A stretch of 64,000 nt of DNA from Opitutaceae bacterium (GCA_016715765.1 JADJZJ010000003.1:62001-126000), one strand, 5' to 3'. Positions 17,162-26,299 are shown, counted from the first letter of the stretch. Numbers and translations are program-made. The notes: a model not told the origin generated them from the letters alone.

Positions 17162-18487
17162 ATGCTCAACCGTTTCTTCAAACTCGACCAGATGGGCACG
17201 ACTCCCGGCCGGGAGGTTCAGGCCGGTTGCACCACCTTCGCCGCGATGGCCTACATCCTCGCGGTCAATCCGGCGATCCTCGCCGCGGCCGGCATGCCGG
17301 TGGAGGGGCTCGTCACCGTGACCGCCGTCAGCGCCGCCGTCAGCACGCTGATCATGGCGCTCTACACGAACTTCCCACTGGCGCTCGCGCCGGGCATGGG
17401 GATCAACGCCTATTTCGCGTACACGGTCTGCCTCGGGCTCGGCGTGCCCTGGCCGCAGGCACTCGGTCTGGTGTTCGTCAACGGTGTCGCCTTTCTCGCC
17501 CTCTCCCTCACGGGCATCCGGGAAAAGATCATCATCGCCATCCCCTACCAGCTGAAGATGGCGATCACCTGCGGCGTGGGGCTGTTCATCGCCTTCATCG
17601 GCCTGCACAAGGGCGGCCTCATCGCGGCCCATCCGGTGACGCTGGTCACGCACGGGGCCCTGGGTTCGCCGCCGGTGCTGCTGTGCTTCGCCGGCATCGT
17701 GCTGACGGTCGTGCTCATGGTGCGGCGCGTGCCCGGCGGCATCATTCTCTCCATCCTCGCCATCACGCTGCTCGGGCTGGTCGTGCCCGACGGCTCGGGC
17801 GGCACGGTCACTCCCTGGCCCAGCCAGTTCGTCTCCCTGCCCGCTTCCATGGGCGACACCTTCCTCAAGCTGGACTTCGGCTATTTTCGGCAGGATTTCG
17901 TCAAAGCCCTCACCGTCGTGCTGACGCTCCTGCTCATCGCGCTGTTCGACAACGTCGGCACCCTGATCGGCGTTTGCCAGCGGGCCGGTCTGCTCGACAA
18001 GCAGGGCCAGCTCCCCGGCGCGGGCAAGGCCCTGGTCGCCGACTCCCTCGGCGTGATCGCCTCGGCCGGCTTCGGCACCTCGAATGTGGTGAGCTACATT
18101 GAATCGGCCTCCGGCGTGGAGGCGGGCGGCCGCACCGGGCTCGTCGGCGTGACGGTGGCGGCCCTCTTCATTCTCGCCCTGTTCTTCACGCCGCTCATCC
18201 AGGCGATTCCGGCCGTGGCCACCGCGCCCGCGCTCATCGTCGTGGGCATCTTCATGTTCCAGTCCGTCGCCGAGCTCAACCTGCGCGACCTGCAGGAGGT
18301 GGCCCCGGCCTTCATCATCATCGTCGCCACCCCGCTCACCTTCAGCATCGCCGAGGGCATCGGCCTCGGGCTCGTCGCCTACGCGCTGATCTACCTCGCC
18401 ACGGGCCGGGCCCGTCAGGTCACGTGGATGGTCTACGTGCTGGCCGGCATCTTCGCCCTGCATCTCTTCCGCGACATTATCCACTGA
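17162..18487 (+). CDS. NCS2 family adenine/guanine/hypoxanthine permease (AzgA-like)
   Basis: 441 residues, 12-14 transmembrane helices, inner membrane. Proton-coupled purine uptake. Family features: GREVQAGCTTFAAMAYILAV near residue 18, NPAIL, the APGMGINAYFAYTV signature near 80, LFDNVGTLIG near 260, and ADSLGVIASAGFGTSNVVSY near 300 (the AzgA/PbuG substrate-site helix). It follows the exported adenosine deaminase in the same direction; a base produced outside the cytoplasm from inosine by a nucleosidase could enter through it. It ends four bases before the next gene. Confidence 0.94.
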   Translation: MLNRFFKLDQMGTTPGREVQAGCTTFAAMAYILAVNPAILAAAGMPVEGLVTVTAVSAAVSTLIMALYTNFPLALAPGMGINAYFAYTVCLGLGVPWPQALGLVFVNGVAFLALSLTGIREKIIIAIPYQLKMAITCGVGLFIAFIGLHKGGLIAAHPVTLVTHGALGSPPVLLCFAGIVLTVVLMVRRVPGGIILSILAITLLGLVVPDGSGGTVTPWPSQFVSLPASMGDTFLKLDFGYFRQDFVKALTVVLTLLLIALFDNVGTLIGVCQRAGLLDKQGQLPGAGKALVADSLGVIASAGFGTSNVVSYIESASGVEAGGRTGLVGVTVAALFILALFFTPLIQAIPAVATAPALIVVGIFMFQSVAELNLRDLQEVAPAFIIIVATPLTFSIAEGIGLGLVAYALIYLATGRARQVTWMVYVLAGIFALHLFRDIIH

Positions 18488-18491
18488 TTCC

Positions 18492-19826
18492 ATGCCGTAC
18501 ATTCGACTGTTGTCTTTTGTACTCACTGCCAACCTGCTGGGGTTTTCACTCAACGCGGCCCCCGCAGGAGCCGACAGCCGCCGGCGAGAAGCCTTCGAGG
18601 GCCTCACCTTCGAATACCCGGCCAAATACGAGTTGCTGGCTAAAGAACTGGCGCCGCAACTGGCCCAACTTAATCAAGCGAACGCCGCCCGCAGTACTTC
18701 CGCCGTTCATAAGCCACCCGCGCCTTTGAGCGTGCGTGATCTGCGCGCGCGCCGCGCCATTTATCTCGCGCAAATTGCCGCGAACATCGGTCTCGCCGAA
18801 CCGACGCCGCTGCAGGTCGAGTGTTACGACGCGTTTCTCGAGGACTTCGAAACCAGCGCCCGGCTTTACGCCAAGATGGCGGCCACGATGCGAGAATACG
18901 CCATCGTTCGCACCGTGGCCATATGGGAGAAGTCCGATCTGATGGCGCGCCTTAAGACTGGAGAATCAATCCCTGGTTTCTCCATCGATCCCGACGGGAA
19001 ACGCGTAAATTTCAATTGGTCGAGCAGTTCCACCGGTTATGATGCCGACCTGGCCGGCCTGATGGCAGCCCGTGAAAAACGCCGGCTCGATTACAGCTAC
19101 AATCTCACGGTTAAAAACGGCATCGCCTCCATTGCCGGCAATTTCCGTTCAAAACAGACGCAGCAGGGCGCGAAGGCGCAAACCCCATCACCCAATCCAG
19201 GCGAACCGGAATCGGGAACGCCGACGTTCGTGCCGATTGTCCTCCGCCCGGAAGACCTGGAGATGCCAATCAAGGACCTTGCCGCAACGCAGTTGAAAGT
19301 CCTGCAGGGGCTGGGCCAATTAGCCGCGACGACAGAGGAATCGTTCCAAAATCCCGCCATCATTGCTTATTTGATCCTGCACGAGACGGCCGAGGTTGGA
19401 ATCGTAGAGCGCTATCTCGGCAGTAGCGACCGTCGACGGCTTTGCGATGGCATGGCAAACTTCGTCGCCTGGAAAGTTGCCCATGATCAATTCGGGCCGG
19501 ACCTCGCCCGGCAGGTTTACGATCTGGAGACCCAGCTGAAGCAGTATGCCGGCCTTAAAGCGAAAATCGACTTGCGGCACTGGCCGGCGGTCGAAAACCA
19601 GAACGCCGCGGATGCCGGGTCAGACCTTAACAAGGCCCATTACGCTTTCGCGACCCGGGCCGTCCGCATGATCGCACAGCGTCATGGCGACGACTTCCTG
19701 CCCCGCCTTTTTCGCGAGATTGGACGCACACCAAAAGTGAAAACAAACATGAGGACCGTAGGGAAAGCTTATCGGAAGCTCACGACGGAAGACCTCACCC
19801 AAGTGCTGGTGGACGCAATCCAGTAA
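18492..19826 (+). CDS. Secreted protein of unknown function, possible degenerate metallopeptidase
   Basis: 444 residues with a signal peptide (LLSFVLTANLLGFSLNAAPA). I do not recognise a family. Residues about 60-150 are alpha-helical with many charged residues. The C-terminal half carries IAYLILHETAEVGIVERYLG followed by CDGMANFVAWKVAHDQFG: a HExxE instead of the gluzincin HExxH, with a downstream Asp/Glu-rich helix as in family M1-like peptidases. This might be an inactive or divergent peptidase, but the resemblance is weak. The start is four bases after the permease stop, so it is probably part of the same transcript. Confidence 0.72.
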   Translation: MPYIRLLSFVLTANLLGFSLNAAPAGADSRRREAFEGLTFEYPAKYELLAKELAPQLAQLNQANAARSTSAVHKPPAPLSVRDLRARRAIYLAQIAANIGLAEPTPLQVECYDAFLEDFETSARLYAKMAATMREYAIVRTVAIWEKSDLMARLKTGESIPGFSIDPDGKRVNFNWSSSSTGYDADLAGLMAAREKRRLDYSYNLTVKNGIASIAGNFRSKQTQQGAKAQTPSPNPGEPESGTPTFVPIVLRPEDLEMPIKDLAATQLKVLQGLGQLAATTEESFQNPAIIAYLILHETAEVGIVERYLGSSDRRRLCDGMANFVAWKVAHDQFGPDLARQVYDLETQLKQYAGLKAKIDLRHWPAVENQNAADAGSDLNKAHYAFATRAVRMIAQRHGDDFLPRLFREIGRTPKVKTNMRTVGKAYRKLTTEDLTQVLVDAIQ

Positions 19827-19928
19827 AGCGTTCAGGAGCCCGTGATTGAGGAAAACCGGAACAGTGAAATCATGCATAAAATGCATCCGCCTGAGTCATC
19901 AGCCAATGCCACGATCAGTTGATTCCTG

Positions 19929-21359
19929 ATGAAGCCTGGTATTCGAACAGTCACGGCATTAATCTTTGTCCTGAACAGCCCGTTCGCGTCTGCCCAATGG
20001 ACCATTACGGTTCTGCATCCCTATGCCGTCAGTCCCTATGGCGACAGCACTGGCACCGCCGCCTATGGCAACAAGCAGGGCGGACAGGGACCTGACGGCG
20101 CAAGCAGTGGCGCCATGTGGCTGGGGACGGCGGAGAGCTATATAAACCTTCGTCCATCCGAAACCTTGGGGTATTCCTACGTTTCAGCGATGAATGAAAG
20201 CCACCAGGGTGGCGTGGTGAAAGTCCTGGTCGAAGGCAGTCTGCAGGAACAGGCGGCGCTGTGGAACGGATCCGGAGCCAGTTACATCAATATGAACCCC
20301 AACGGAGCCACGAGTTCCGGCATCGCGGCCATGAGCAGTTCGCAACAAGGCGGGCACGCCAAGTTTGGCGGAGTCGTGCAGGCGGGAATTTTGGTCCGGC
20401 ATCCCCGGAATCATGGGGTAAGCCTGCATCCCTCGGGGCCGAGCACTCCAGCATTTCCGCCATGAATGAAACCCAGCAAGGCGGTTCTGCCTGGTTTGGC
20501 GGGGTCATCGGGGCAACGCTGTGGTCCGGCACCGCCGACAGTTGGACCAGCCTGCATCCGGCAGTTGCCAGTTCGTCGCGGGTCCAGGGAATGAGCGCGT
20601 CCCGCCAGGGCGGGATTGCCATCATCGGTGGCGTGAATCATGCCGCCGTCTGGTCGGGTACGGCCGCCAGCTTTCTCGATCTGCACCCACCCGGGGCCAC
20701 GGAATCCGGTGTATGGCGTCACGGAGGATTTCCCGGCGGGCAGCGCCACCTATGCTGGCAAGCGGCATGCGGTGATCTGGCGAGGCACGCCGGAAAGCGC
20801 CGTGGATCTCCATGGCCTGGTCACCCAGACCCTGGGGACGGAATTCACCGTGTCCGTCATCCATGCCGCCACAACCTACGGCGACTCGACCCACTTCGTG
20901 GGGTACGCCCTGAGCCAGTCCGGGATCATGCAAAATGTCGCCGTCATGTGGACCTATACGGCCCGTGACTTTGCCGCCTGGGCGCAAGCCAAGTTCACCC
21001 CGGAAGAATTGGCTGATTCCAGCCTCAGCGGACCCACCGCGGTTTATTCGCAGGATGGACTGCCCAATCTCGTCAAATTCGCCCTTGGTCTCGAACCCAA
21101 GCAAGCCATCACCTCCGGCCTGCCGGCCGTTGCCGTCACCCCGGCCGAATGGACCTACACCTACTCGCGCCCGAGCGGCGTGCTGAACGTTGCCTATGAG
21201 GTGGAAATTTCCACCGACCTCGTCAACTGGACCACAGAAGGTGTGGTGCATGAGATGACTGGCGCCACGATCAATGACCAATCCTGGAGCGCCCGTTACC
21301 CGTTGGATTCCACGGCCAATATCTTCTTCCGCCTGAAGATCACCCGGACGGATTCCTGA
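19929..21359 (+). pseudogene. Frameshifted gene for an exported protein with WSGTAxSWxxLHP repeats
   Basis: Reads in one frame from 19929 to about 20390, a second frame (20395-20715) and the first frame again to 21359. Joined, it encodes a signal peptide (ending FASAQW), about five tandem units of roughly 46 residues with the core WSGTADSWTSLHP and SAMNETQQGG, and a C-terminal part with DGLPNLVKFALGLEP, a motif common before autotransporter/PEP-CTERM-like ends in Verrucomicrobiota. The repeats resemble the HAF beta-propeller-like repeats. In the first break at least four single-base indels are needed within about 60 bases (an extra T in ggaattttgg, an extra T in ggcatcccc, an extra G after tgg, a missing G before ccgag). 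That clustering fits true decay better than random error. Confidence 0.8.
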
Positions 21360-21394
21360 TGAAATCCTATCGGATTCTAAGGTTTCTGACAGAC

Positions 21395-22192
21395 CTATAA
21401 CGGCCACACCAGCCGCAGCACCGGCGTCCAGTCAGGCGCGCTGCGCGTCACGCCGACGTACAATGCCAGATCGAGCGTCAGCCCGCGCTTCGTGGTGTGG
21501 GTCAGGCCGACTCCGAGCTCACCCGACCATTCGCGTGACGCCCCCTCGGACACAATCGCCACCGTTTCCAAGTAGGCGCACAACTGATGACGGCACGGCC
21601 AGGTGACCGACATGCTGCCATAACAGGTCGGACTGCGGCCGCCGTCGCCATCGGCGAGCCAATCCAAGCCGATCATGCCGTTGAACGCCTTCTCCCCGGC
21701 CAGCGGCCGGCCGTAAACCAGGACCAGGCCCGGTTCGGTCTCCCCGTTGCCAATGTCCTCTTGCGCGAGCGGCAGCTTGACATAAGGCAGCAGCGCCCAG
21801 GCCGGCCCGGTGGCTTCGTCGCCGGCAAAATTCCACTTCGCCCGCAGCCACGCATCGCCCAGGCCGCGCCCCCGCTCCACCGCACCGTTCGATGTGGCCT
21901 GCTCCTCCCGCCAAAACTCGAGCCCGAACTGCACATCCAGCCTCTCCACCACGCCCGTGCTGAGGAGGGTCGAGCCCAGATAGGTCGAGCGGAAATGCAC
22001 GCCGTCGCGCTGGTAGGTGTGACGGTCATAGGCCACGGAAACCAGGTCCGCCTCCACGAGCCACTGCCCCGGTGCCACCGTCGTGGGCGCTTCGGTGACC
22101 TGCGCCGTCAAGGGCAGCCCCAGGACCGACCCCAGCAGGCCGGCTCTCATCAGCAGGCGCAGCAGTGTATGGGCAACGGGGCGCTTCGGCAT
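21395..22192 (-). CDS. Putative outer-membrane beta-barrel protein
   Basis: 265 residues from the ATG at 22192 with a signal peptide (LLRLLMRAGLLGSVLGLPLTA, cleavage near AQV). The mature part alternates hydrophobic and polar residues (QWLVEADLVSVAYDRHT, RLDVQFGLEFWREEQ, WALLPYVKLPL, LTLDLALYVGVTR) and ends in RLVWPL. This is the pattern of the 'MetA-pathway of phenol degradation'/transporter-like outer membrane proteins. Position directly downstream of feoB on the same strand, 10 bases after its stop, suggests a role in metal uptake, but this is only contextual. Confidence 0.7.
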   Translation of the reverse strand: MPKRPVAHTLLRLLMRAGLLGSVLGLPLTAQVTEAPTTVAPGQWLVEADLVSVAYDRHTYQRDGVHFRSTYLGSTLLSTGVVERLDVQFGLEFWREEQATSNGAVERGRGLGDAWLRAKWNFAGDEATGPAWALLPYVKLPLAQEDIGNGETEPGLVLVYGRPLAGEKAFNGMIGLDWLADGDGGRSPTCYGSMSVTWPCRHQLCAYLETVAIVSEGASREWSGELGVGLTHTTKRGLTLDLALYVGVTRSAPDWTPVLRLVWPL

Positions 22193-22202
22193 GGACTGAA
22201 TA

Positions 22203-23561
22203 TCAGCCGAGAAAACGCCACACGGTCGCAACCCCAAAAGTGACGGCGAAGCCGAGCACCAGCGGCAGCAGGGCGGCGACCGTGGTCCACTTCACGCTGC
22301 CGGTCTCCTTGTAGATGGTGTAGATCGTCGTGCTGCACGGATTGTGCAGCAGGCTGAAGAGCATCAGGTTCACGGCCGTCAGCAGGGTCCACCCGCCGGC
22401 CTGCAGCAAATTCTTCGTCGCCTCGGGCGAATCGAGCTCGAACATCACGCCCGCCCCCTCGCCCACGCCCTGGTTGCCGGTGACCAGCACGGTGAGCATG
22501 AGGACGGTCGGGATGACGATTTCATTGGCGGGAATGGCGACGATGTAGGCCAGCAGGATCACGCCGTTCAAGCCGAGCACCACGCCGACCGGGTCCATGT
22601 ACTGCATCAGGAATTGCGCGAGGGTGACGCCGTTGACGTGCAGGTTGGCGCTGAGCCAGATGGCCGCGCCGGCCGGCACCGCGAAGACCACGGCCCGCCA
22701 CAGTACGAACACCGTGCGATCAATCAGCGAAGTGTAGAGGGTCTGCCAGAAACGCGGCGGACGATACGGGGGCAGTTCGAGACTGAAGGCCGAAACCTCG
22801 CCCCGCAGCACGGTCCGCGACAGGCCCCACGAGACGGCCAGGGTGAAACCGATGCCCAGCAACGCCACCGCCGTGACGGCCCCGGCGGACACCAACCCGG
22901 CCCAATGCGCCGGCACAAGGCTGCCGATGAAGAGGGTCGCGATCAGGATCTGCGTCGGCCACCGGCCGTTGCAGAGGGAAAAGTTGTTCGTGATGATCGC
23001 GATGAGGCGCTCGCGCGGACTGTCGATGATGCGCGCCGCCACCACGCCGGCGGCGTTGCAGCCGAAGCCCATCATGAGGCTCATGGACTGCTTGCCATGG
23101 GCGCCGACCTTCTTGAAGGCGCGGTCGAGATTGAAGGCGACGCGCGGCAGGTAACCGAAGTCCTCGAGCAGCGTGAACATCGGGAAGAAGATCGCCATGG
23201 GCGGGAGCATGACGCTGATCACCCAGGCGGTGGACAGATACATGCCGTCAACCAGCAGGCCGCTCAGCCACCACGGGAGGCCCGAGGCCGCCTGGCGCAG
23301 CAGCGGCCAGAATTTCCCCACGAGCAGGTCGGCAATCCAGCCCGAGGGCACGTTCGAGCCGATGATCGTGAGCCAGAACATCAGCGCGAACAGCAGGAGC
23401 ATGATGGGGAATCCCCAGATGCGGCTGGTCAGGACATGGTCCAGGGCCCGGTCCAGCGTCGGCCGGGCCTGGTGGCCGGGCCGGCTGACGGCGCGGTCCG
23501 CGATGCGCGCGGCGTCCGCGTAAATGGCCTCGACGAGATGCTCGTGCACGTCGCCCGGCAC
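22203..23561 (-). CDS. feoB: FeoB ferrous iron transporter, membrane (permease) part
   Basis: Contains the two Gate domains and the transmembrane core that carries Fe(II) across the inner membrane: WGFPIMLLLFALMFWLTIIG, GFGCNAAGVVAARIID (the family's conserved Cys helix), LPPYRPPRFWQTL, and IPANEIVIPTVLM. The first ATG is too far in; a GTG at 23561 is the only reasonable start, but the same frame reads upstream to about 23645 as family-like helical sequence (SAADILETARRLRREVPGDV), joining the G-domain part. So this is most likely the C-terminal two-thirds of one interrupted feoB rather than an independent gene. The adjoining part ends at a TGA at 23647. Confidence 0.88.
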   Translation of the reverse strand: MPGDVHEHLVEAIYADAARIADRAVSRPGHQARPTLDRALDHVLTSRIWGFPIMLLLFALMFWLTIIGSNVPSGWIADLLVGKFWPLLRQAASGLPWWLSGLLVDGMYLSTAWVISVMLPPMAIFFPMFTLLEDFGYLPRVAFNLDRAFKKVGAHGKQSMSLMMGFGCNAAGVVAARIIDSPRERLIAIITNNFSLCNGRWPTQILIATLFIGSLVPAHWAGLVSAGAVTAVALLGIGFTLAVSWGLSRTVLRGEVSAFSLELPPYRPPRFWQTLYTSLIDRTVFVLWRAVVFAVPAGAAIWLSANLHVNGVTLAQFLMQYMDPVGVVLGLNGVILLAYIVAIPANEIVIPTVLMLTVLVTGNQGVGEGAGVMFELDSPEATKNLLQAGGWTLLTAVNLMLFSLLHNPCSTTIYTIYKETGSVKWTTVAALLPLVLGFAVTFGVATVWRFLG

Positions 23562-23646
23562 TTCCCGGCGGAGCCGCCGGGCGGTCTCGAGGATATCGGC
23601 GGCCGATCGGCGGTGAGGGTGTTTGCAGGTGTGGTTGCCATGGGTG

Positions 23647-24474
23647 TCAGGCGACAGCCGGGTTTGACGGGCGGTTCACGGCCGCGCCGCCGATTTCCCC
23701 GCGACGCAGGGCCTCGGCCAGGTTTTCATCACCGCCGAGGAGCCGCATCGCCACCCAGCGGGCATTGGGCAGTTCCGGGTGCATCTGGCGGATCTTGGTG
23801 ACGAGTTCGTTGAGGGCGTGGCGGATCGCGGGGGGCTCGTCGGTCAGGCGGTGGGGCCGGCAGACGACGCGGCCGGCCGCCACATCGGAAATGACCTTCA
23901 ACAATTCGGGCAGGCCCTCGCCGGAGCGCGCCGAGGTCGGGACGACGGGCACGCCGAGATCCCGCGCGAGCTGGCGGTCATCCACGACCGCCCCATGGCG
24001 GCGGGCCTCGTCCATCAGGTTGAGGCAGAGCACGGCCCGGTCGGTGATCTCCAGGACCTGCAGCACGAGGTTGAGGTTGCGTTCGAGCCGGGAGGCATCC
24101 GCCACGACCACGGTCACGTCGGGCTGGCCGAAAAGGATGAAATCGCGGGCGATCTCCTCGTCCGGGCTGGTGGAGAGCAGCGAGTAGGTGCCGGGAAGAT
24201 CCACGATCTTGTAGCGCTTGTCCGCGTAGGCGAAACCGCCCTCGGCGCGGGTCACGGTCTTGCCCGGCCAGTTGCCGGTGTGCTGCCGCAGGCCGGTGAG
24301 GGCGTTGAAGACCGTGCTCTTGCCGGTGTTGGGATTGCCGGCGAGCGCGATCATGTAGTCCCACTGCTCCATGTTCACGCCGAGCTTCTTGAGGTTGGCG
24401 GCCCGGTAGACGCTGCAGGTGGCGCAGGCCTCCGTGGGCGGCGTGACGCCGGCGGGGATGGGTTCGGCTTTCAT
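23647..24474 (-). CDS. feoB: FeoB ferrous iron transporter, GTPase part
   Basis: Cytoplasmic G domain. G1 LAGNPNTGKSTVFNALTGL (residues about 43-61), G3 VDLPGTYSLLS, G4 LNLMDEA and G5 PTSARSGEGL are all intact, so this part could bind and hydrolyse GTP. It ends in PAVA then TGA. A +1 shift at this TGA would enter the frame of the permease part without another stop, giving a protein of normal FeoB length (about 760 residues). The gene starts with ATG overlapping the stop of the DtxR-FeoA gene by ATGA. An extended N-terminus (ACATCSVYRAANLKKLGV, with two Cys) precedes the G domain, a variation also seen in some FeoBs. Confidence 0.9.
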   Translation of the reverse strand: MKAEPIPAGVTPPTEACATCSVYRAANLKKLGVNMEQWDYMIALAGNPNTGKSTVFNALTGLRQHTGNWPGKTVTRAEGGFAYADKRYKIVDLPGTYSLLSTSPDEEIARDFILFGQPDVTVVVADASRLERNLNLVLQVLEITDRAVLCLNLMDEARRHGAVVDDRQLARDLGVPVVPTSARSGEGLPELLKVISDVAAGRVVCRPHRLTDEPPAIRHALNELVTKIRQMHPELPNARWVAMRLLGGDENLAEALRRGEIGGAAVNRPSNPAVA

Positions 24475-25508
24475 CGGGCGGCGGTCTCCATGGGAATGGT
24501 TTCGCGGTTGCCGATGCGGATCAGGCGCGCCTGCTCGCGGCGCAGGGCGATCACGGTCCCGCGCACGCGGTAGGCGGTCGGGTCCCCGGCGGGGCTGACC
24601 AGATCGACCTCGATCATCGTGCCCGGCACGAAGCCGAGGTCCAGCAGCCGGCGGCGCTCGGCGCCGCGGCAGGCCGTGCTCAGGCCGAGCATGCGGGCGC
24701 GTTCGCCGGCCTGCAGTTCGCTCAGGAATTCCTCATCGAAGAGATCCTCGGGCGTCGTGCCCGGCAGCGGCACATAGGTGAGGTTATTGGCCAGGATCGG
24801 CGTGAGCACATGCTCGCGGCCGTCGGCCCAAAAGCGGATGCAGCCGTTCTCCTTGGAAAAAATGCACGCCTTCACGCCCGGGCGCAGGCCCAGGGCCTGG
24901 ATCTGTTTATAGACCGCCTCGGGCTCGTCCTCGATGTGCGAGATGAGCACCGGCGTGTCGAGCGGCGCGGCATTGAGCGGCTGCCCGATGTCGGCCGGCA
25001 GGTCGGCCCCCTCGGCCGGAATCGTGTCGCCGTGCGGATCCTGGAGCGGATTGCCCAGCCGCGCGGCGAGCGCGATCGTGTCCTCCGGCGAGAGCTGGTG
25101 TTCCTTGCGCTCGGCGAGATGGTGCCACTTGGCCTCCGCCACGCCGGTCTGCTCCGCGAGGTAGCTTTCCCACAGGCGGTGGGCGCGGACGACGTGCAAC
25201 GCCAGTTCGCGGCCCGGCTGCCGGAGCCGCAGGCGGCCCTCGCCGAGCGTCACCAGCCCGTGCGCCTCCATGTCGGCGAGCAACTCGGCCGCCTTGCCGT
25301 CGCGGATATGCAGCGCACCGGCCACACTGTTGAGGGTCGGCACCTGGCCGTTCACCTCGCACTTCAGAACATGCTTCAGGGCGTCCTCGCGGCGCACCCG
25401 CAGGGCGCGCCGGCGCGCCTCCCGCCAGCGGGCCACGACCCCGACATCCGGCCAGAACAGCAGGACGGCGATGATGAGCAGGGAAACGATGAAGGGCAGG
25501 CTGATCAT
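24471..25508 (-). CDS. Membrane-anchored DtxR-like/FeoA fusion protein
   Basis: 345 residues. Residues 3-19 (SLPFIVSLLIIAVLLFW) form an N-terminal membrane helix, followed by a basic stretch and a winged-helix/iron-dependent repressor-like region (VAGALHIRDGKAAELLADME, LHVVRAHRLWESYLAEQTG, WHHLAERKEH with His residues, GNPLQDPHGDTIP). Two FeoA-type SH3 domains follow, one at about 185-235 and one at the C-terminus (RRRLLDLGFVPGTMIEVDLV). It overlaps feoB by ATGA, as FeoA usually precedes FeoB, so it may serve as FeoA partner and sensor at the membrane. The DNA-binding ability of a tethered DtxR domain is uncertain. Confidence 0.86.
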   Translation of the reverse strand: MISLPFIVSLLIIAVLLFWPDVGVVARWREARRRALRVRREDALKHVLKCEVNGQVPTLNSVAGALHIRDGKAAELLADMEAHGLVTLGEGRLRLRQPGRELALHVVRAHRLWESYLAEQTGVAEAKWHHLAERKEHQLSPEDTIALAARLGNPLQDPHGDTIPAEGADLPADIGQPLNAAPLDTPVLISHIEDEPEAVYKQIQALGLRPGVKACIFSKENGCIRFWADGREHVLTPILANNLTYVPLPGTTPEDLFDEEFLSELQAGERARMLGLSTACRGAERRRLLDLGFVPGTMIEVDLVSPAGDPTAYRVRGTVIALRREQARLIRIGNRETIPMETAAR

Positions 25509-25546
25509 GGCGGTGAAAGGTTCACGGAGCCTCTGAAAAACGAATC

Positions 25547-25610
25547 TGGAACTCAGGAAAGCAGGAAAGAGATCCCGTTTGCCCTCTGTTTCCAGTGTTC
25601 CTGAGTTCCA
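25547..25610. repeat. Dispersed inverted repeat, GGAACTCAGGAAAGC family, copy 2
   Basis: tggaactcaggaaagcagga at the left and tccagtgttcctgagttcca at the right pair imperfectly; the same core as 2695-2769. It lies between the regulator gene at 25643 and the DtxR-FeoA gene, in the 134-base gap, and would form a hairpin in the transcript leading into feoAB. Confidence 0.82.
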
Positions 25611-25642
25611 TATTAAATCCGGTATGAGTTTTCAGTGCTTCC

Positions 25643-26299
25643 TTAACTGACGGCGATCTTGGCGGCTTCCGGCAGGCCCAGGGCGATCTCGCCGCCGGCG
25701 CGCACCTCGCAATGGAGCACCCCGCTGGCCGGTTCGCGGCGCAGGACCCGCAGCCGCGTGCCGGGTTTCAGGCCGGTCTTCTGCACAAAGGCCAGGAAAT
25801 CGGTGCTCTGGTCGGTGATGCGCGTCACCCGCAGCGGCTTGTTGAGGGCGCAGTCCAGCAGCGTCGCCGCCTCGGCGTCGTCGGCCAGGTGACCGTTGGC
25901 ATCCGGAATCGGGTCGCCATGGGGATCGGTGGCGGGATGTCCCAGAAATTCGTCAATCCGCGCCAGCACCCGCTCGGACACCGCATGCTCGAGCGCCTCC
26001 GCCTCCTCGTGGACCTCGGTCCAGTCCATCTTCAGGGTGCGGACCAGGAAGGTTTCCACCAGCCGGTGCTTCCGGAGCACCTCCAAGGCCAGCCGCCGGC
26101 CCGAGTCGGTCAGCCGCACGCCCTGCCGCGCCTGATGGTCGAGCAGCCCCTGTTCCGCGAGCGACTTTACCATCGTGGTCACCGTACCCGGCACCACGTC
26201 CAGGGCCTCCGCCAGCACCCCCATGGGCACCATATGGTCCGGCCCCTCCGTCCGCAGGAGGATCGTCTTGAGGTAGTTCTCGACGGTGCTGGTGGCCAT
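25643..26299 (-). CDS. DtxR/MntR-family metal-dependent transcriptional repressor
   Basis: 218 residues from the ATG at 26299. Residues 1-65 are a winged helix (STVENYLKTILLRTEG, VVPGTVTTMVKSLAEQGLL), then a dimerisation/metal region (LRKHRLVETFLVRTLKMDWTE, HEEAEALEHAVSERVL, GHPATDPHGDPIPD) with the usual E/H metal ligands, and a C-terminal FeoA/SH3 domain (GLKPGTRLRVLRREP). Members sense Fe(II) or Mn(II) and repress uptake genes when metal is plentiful. It is the first gene of the run that includes feoB, so it probably controls this region and itself. An AT-rich palindrome sits upstream. Confidence 0.92.
   Translation of the reverse strand: MATSTVENYLKTILLRTEGPDHMVPMGVLAEALDVVPGTVTTMVKSLAEQGLLDHQARQGVRLTDSGRRLALEVLRKHRLVETFLVRTLKMDWTEVHEEAEALEHAVSERVLARIDEFLGHPATDPHGDPIPDANGHLADDAEAATLLDCALNKPLRVTRITDQSTDFLAFVQKTGLKPGTRLRVLRREPASGVLHCEVRAGGEIALGLPEAAKIAVS

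Noticed and set aside
17063..18625. 520-codon minus-strand frame opposite the purine permease
   Set aside because: Antisense of a convincing membrane transporter with all family motifs on the plus strand.
23640..23655. Programmed +1 frameshift in feoB
   Set aside because: A TGA followed by C is present, but the shift-prone codon and upstream Shine-Dalgarno-like sequence known from prfB are missing; a simple indel explains it equally well.
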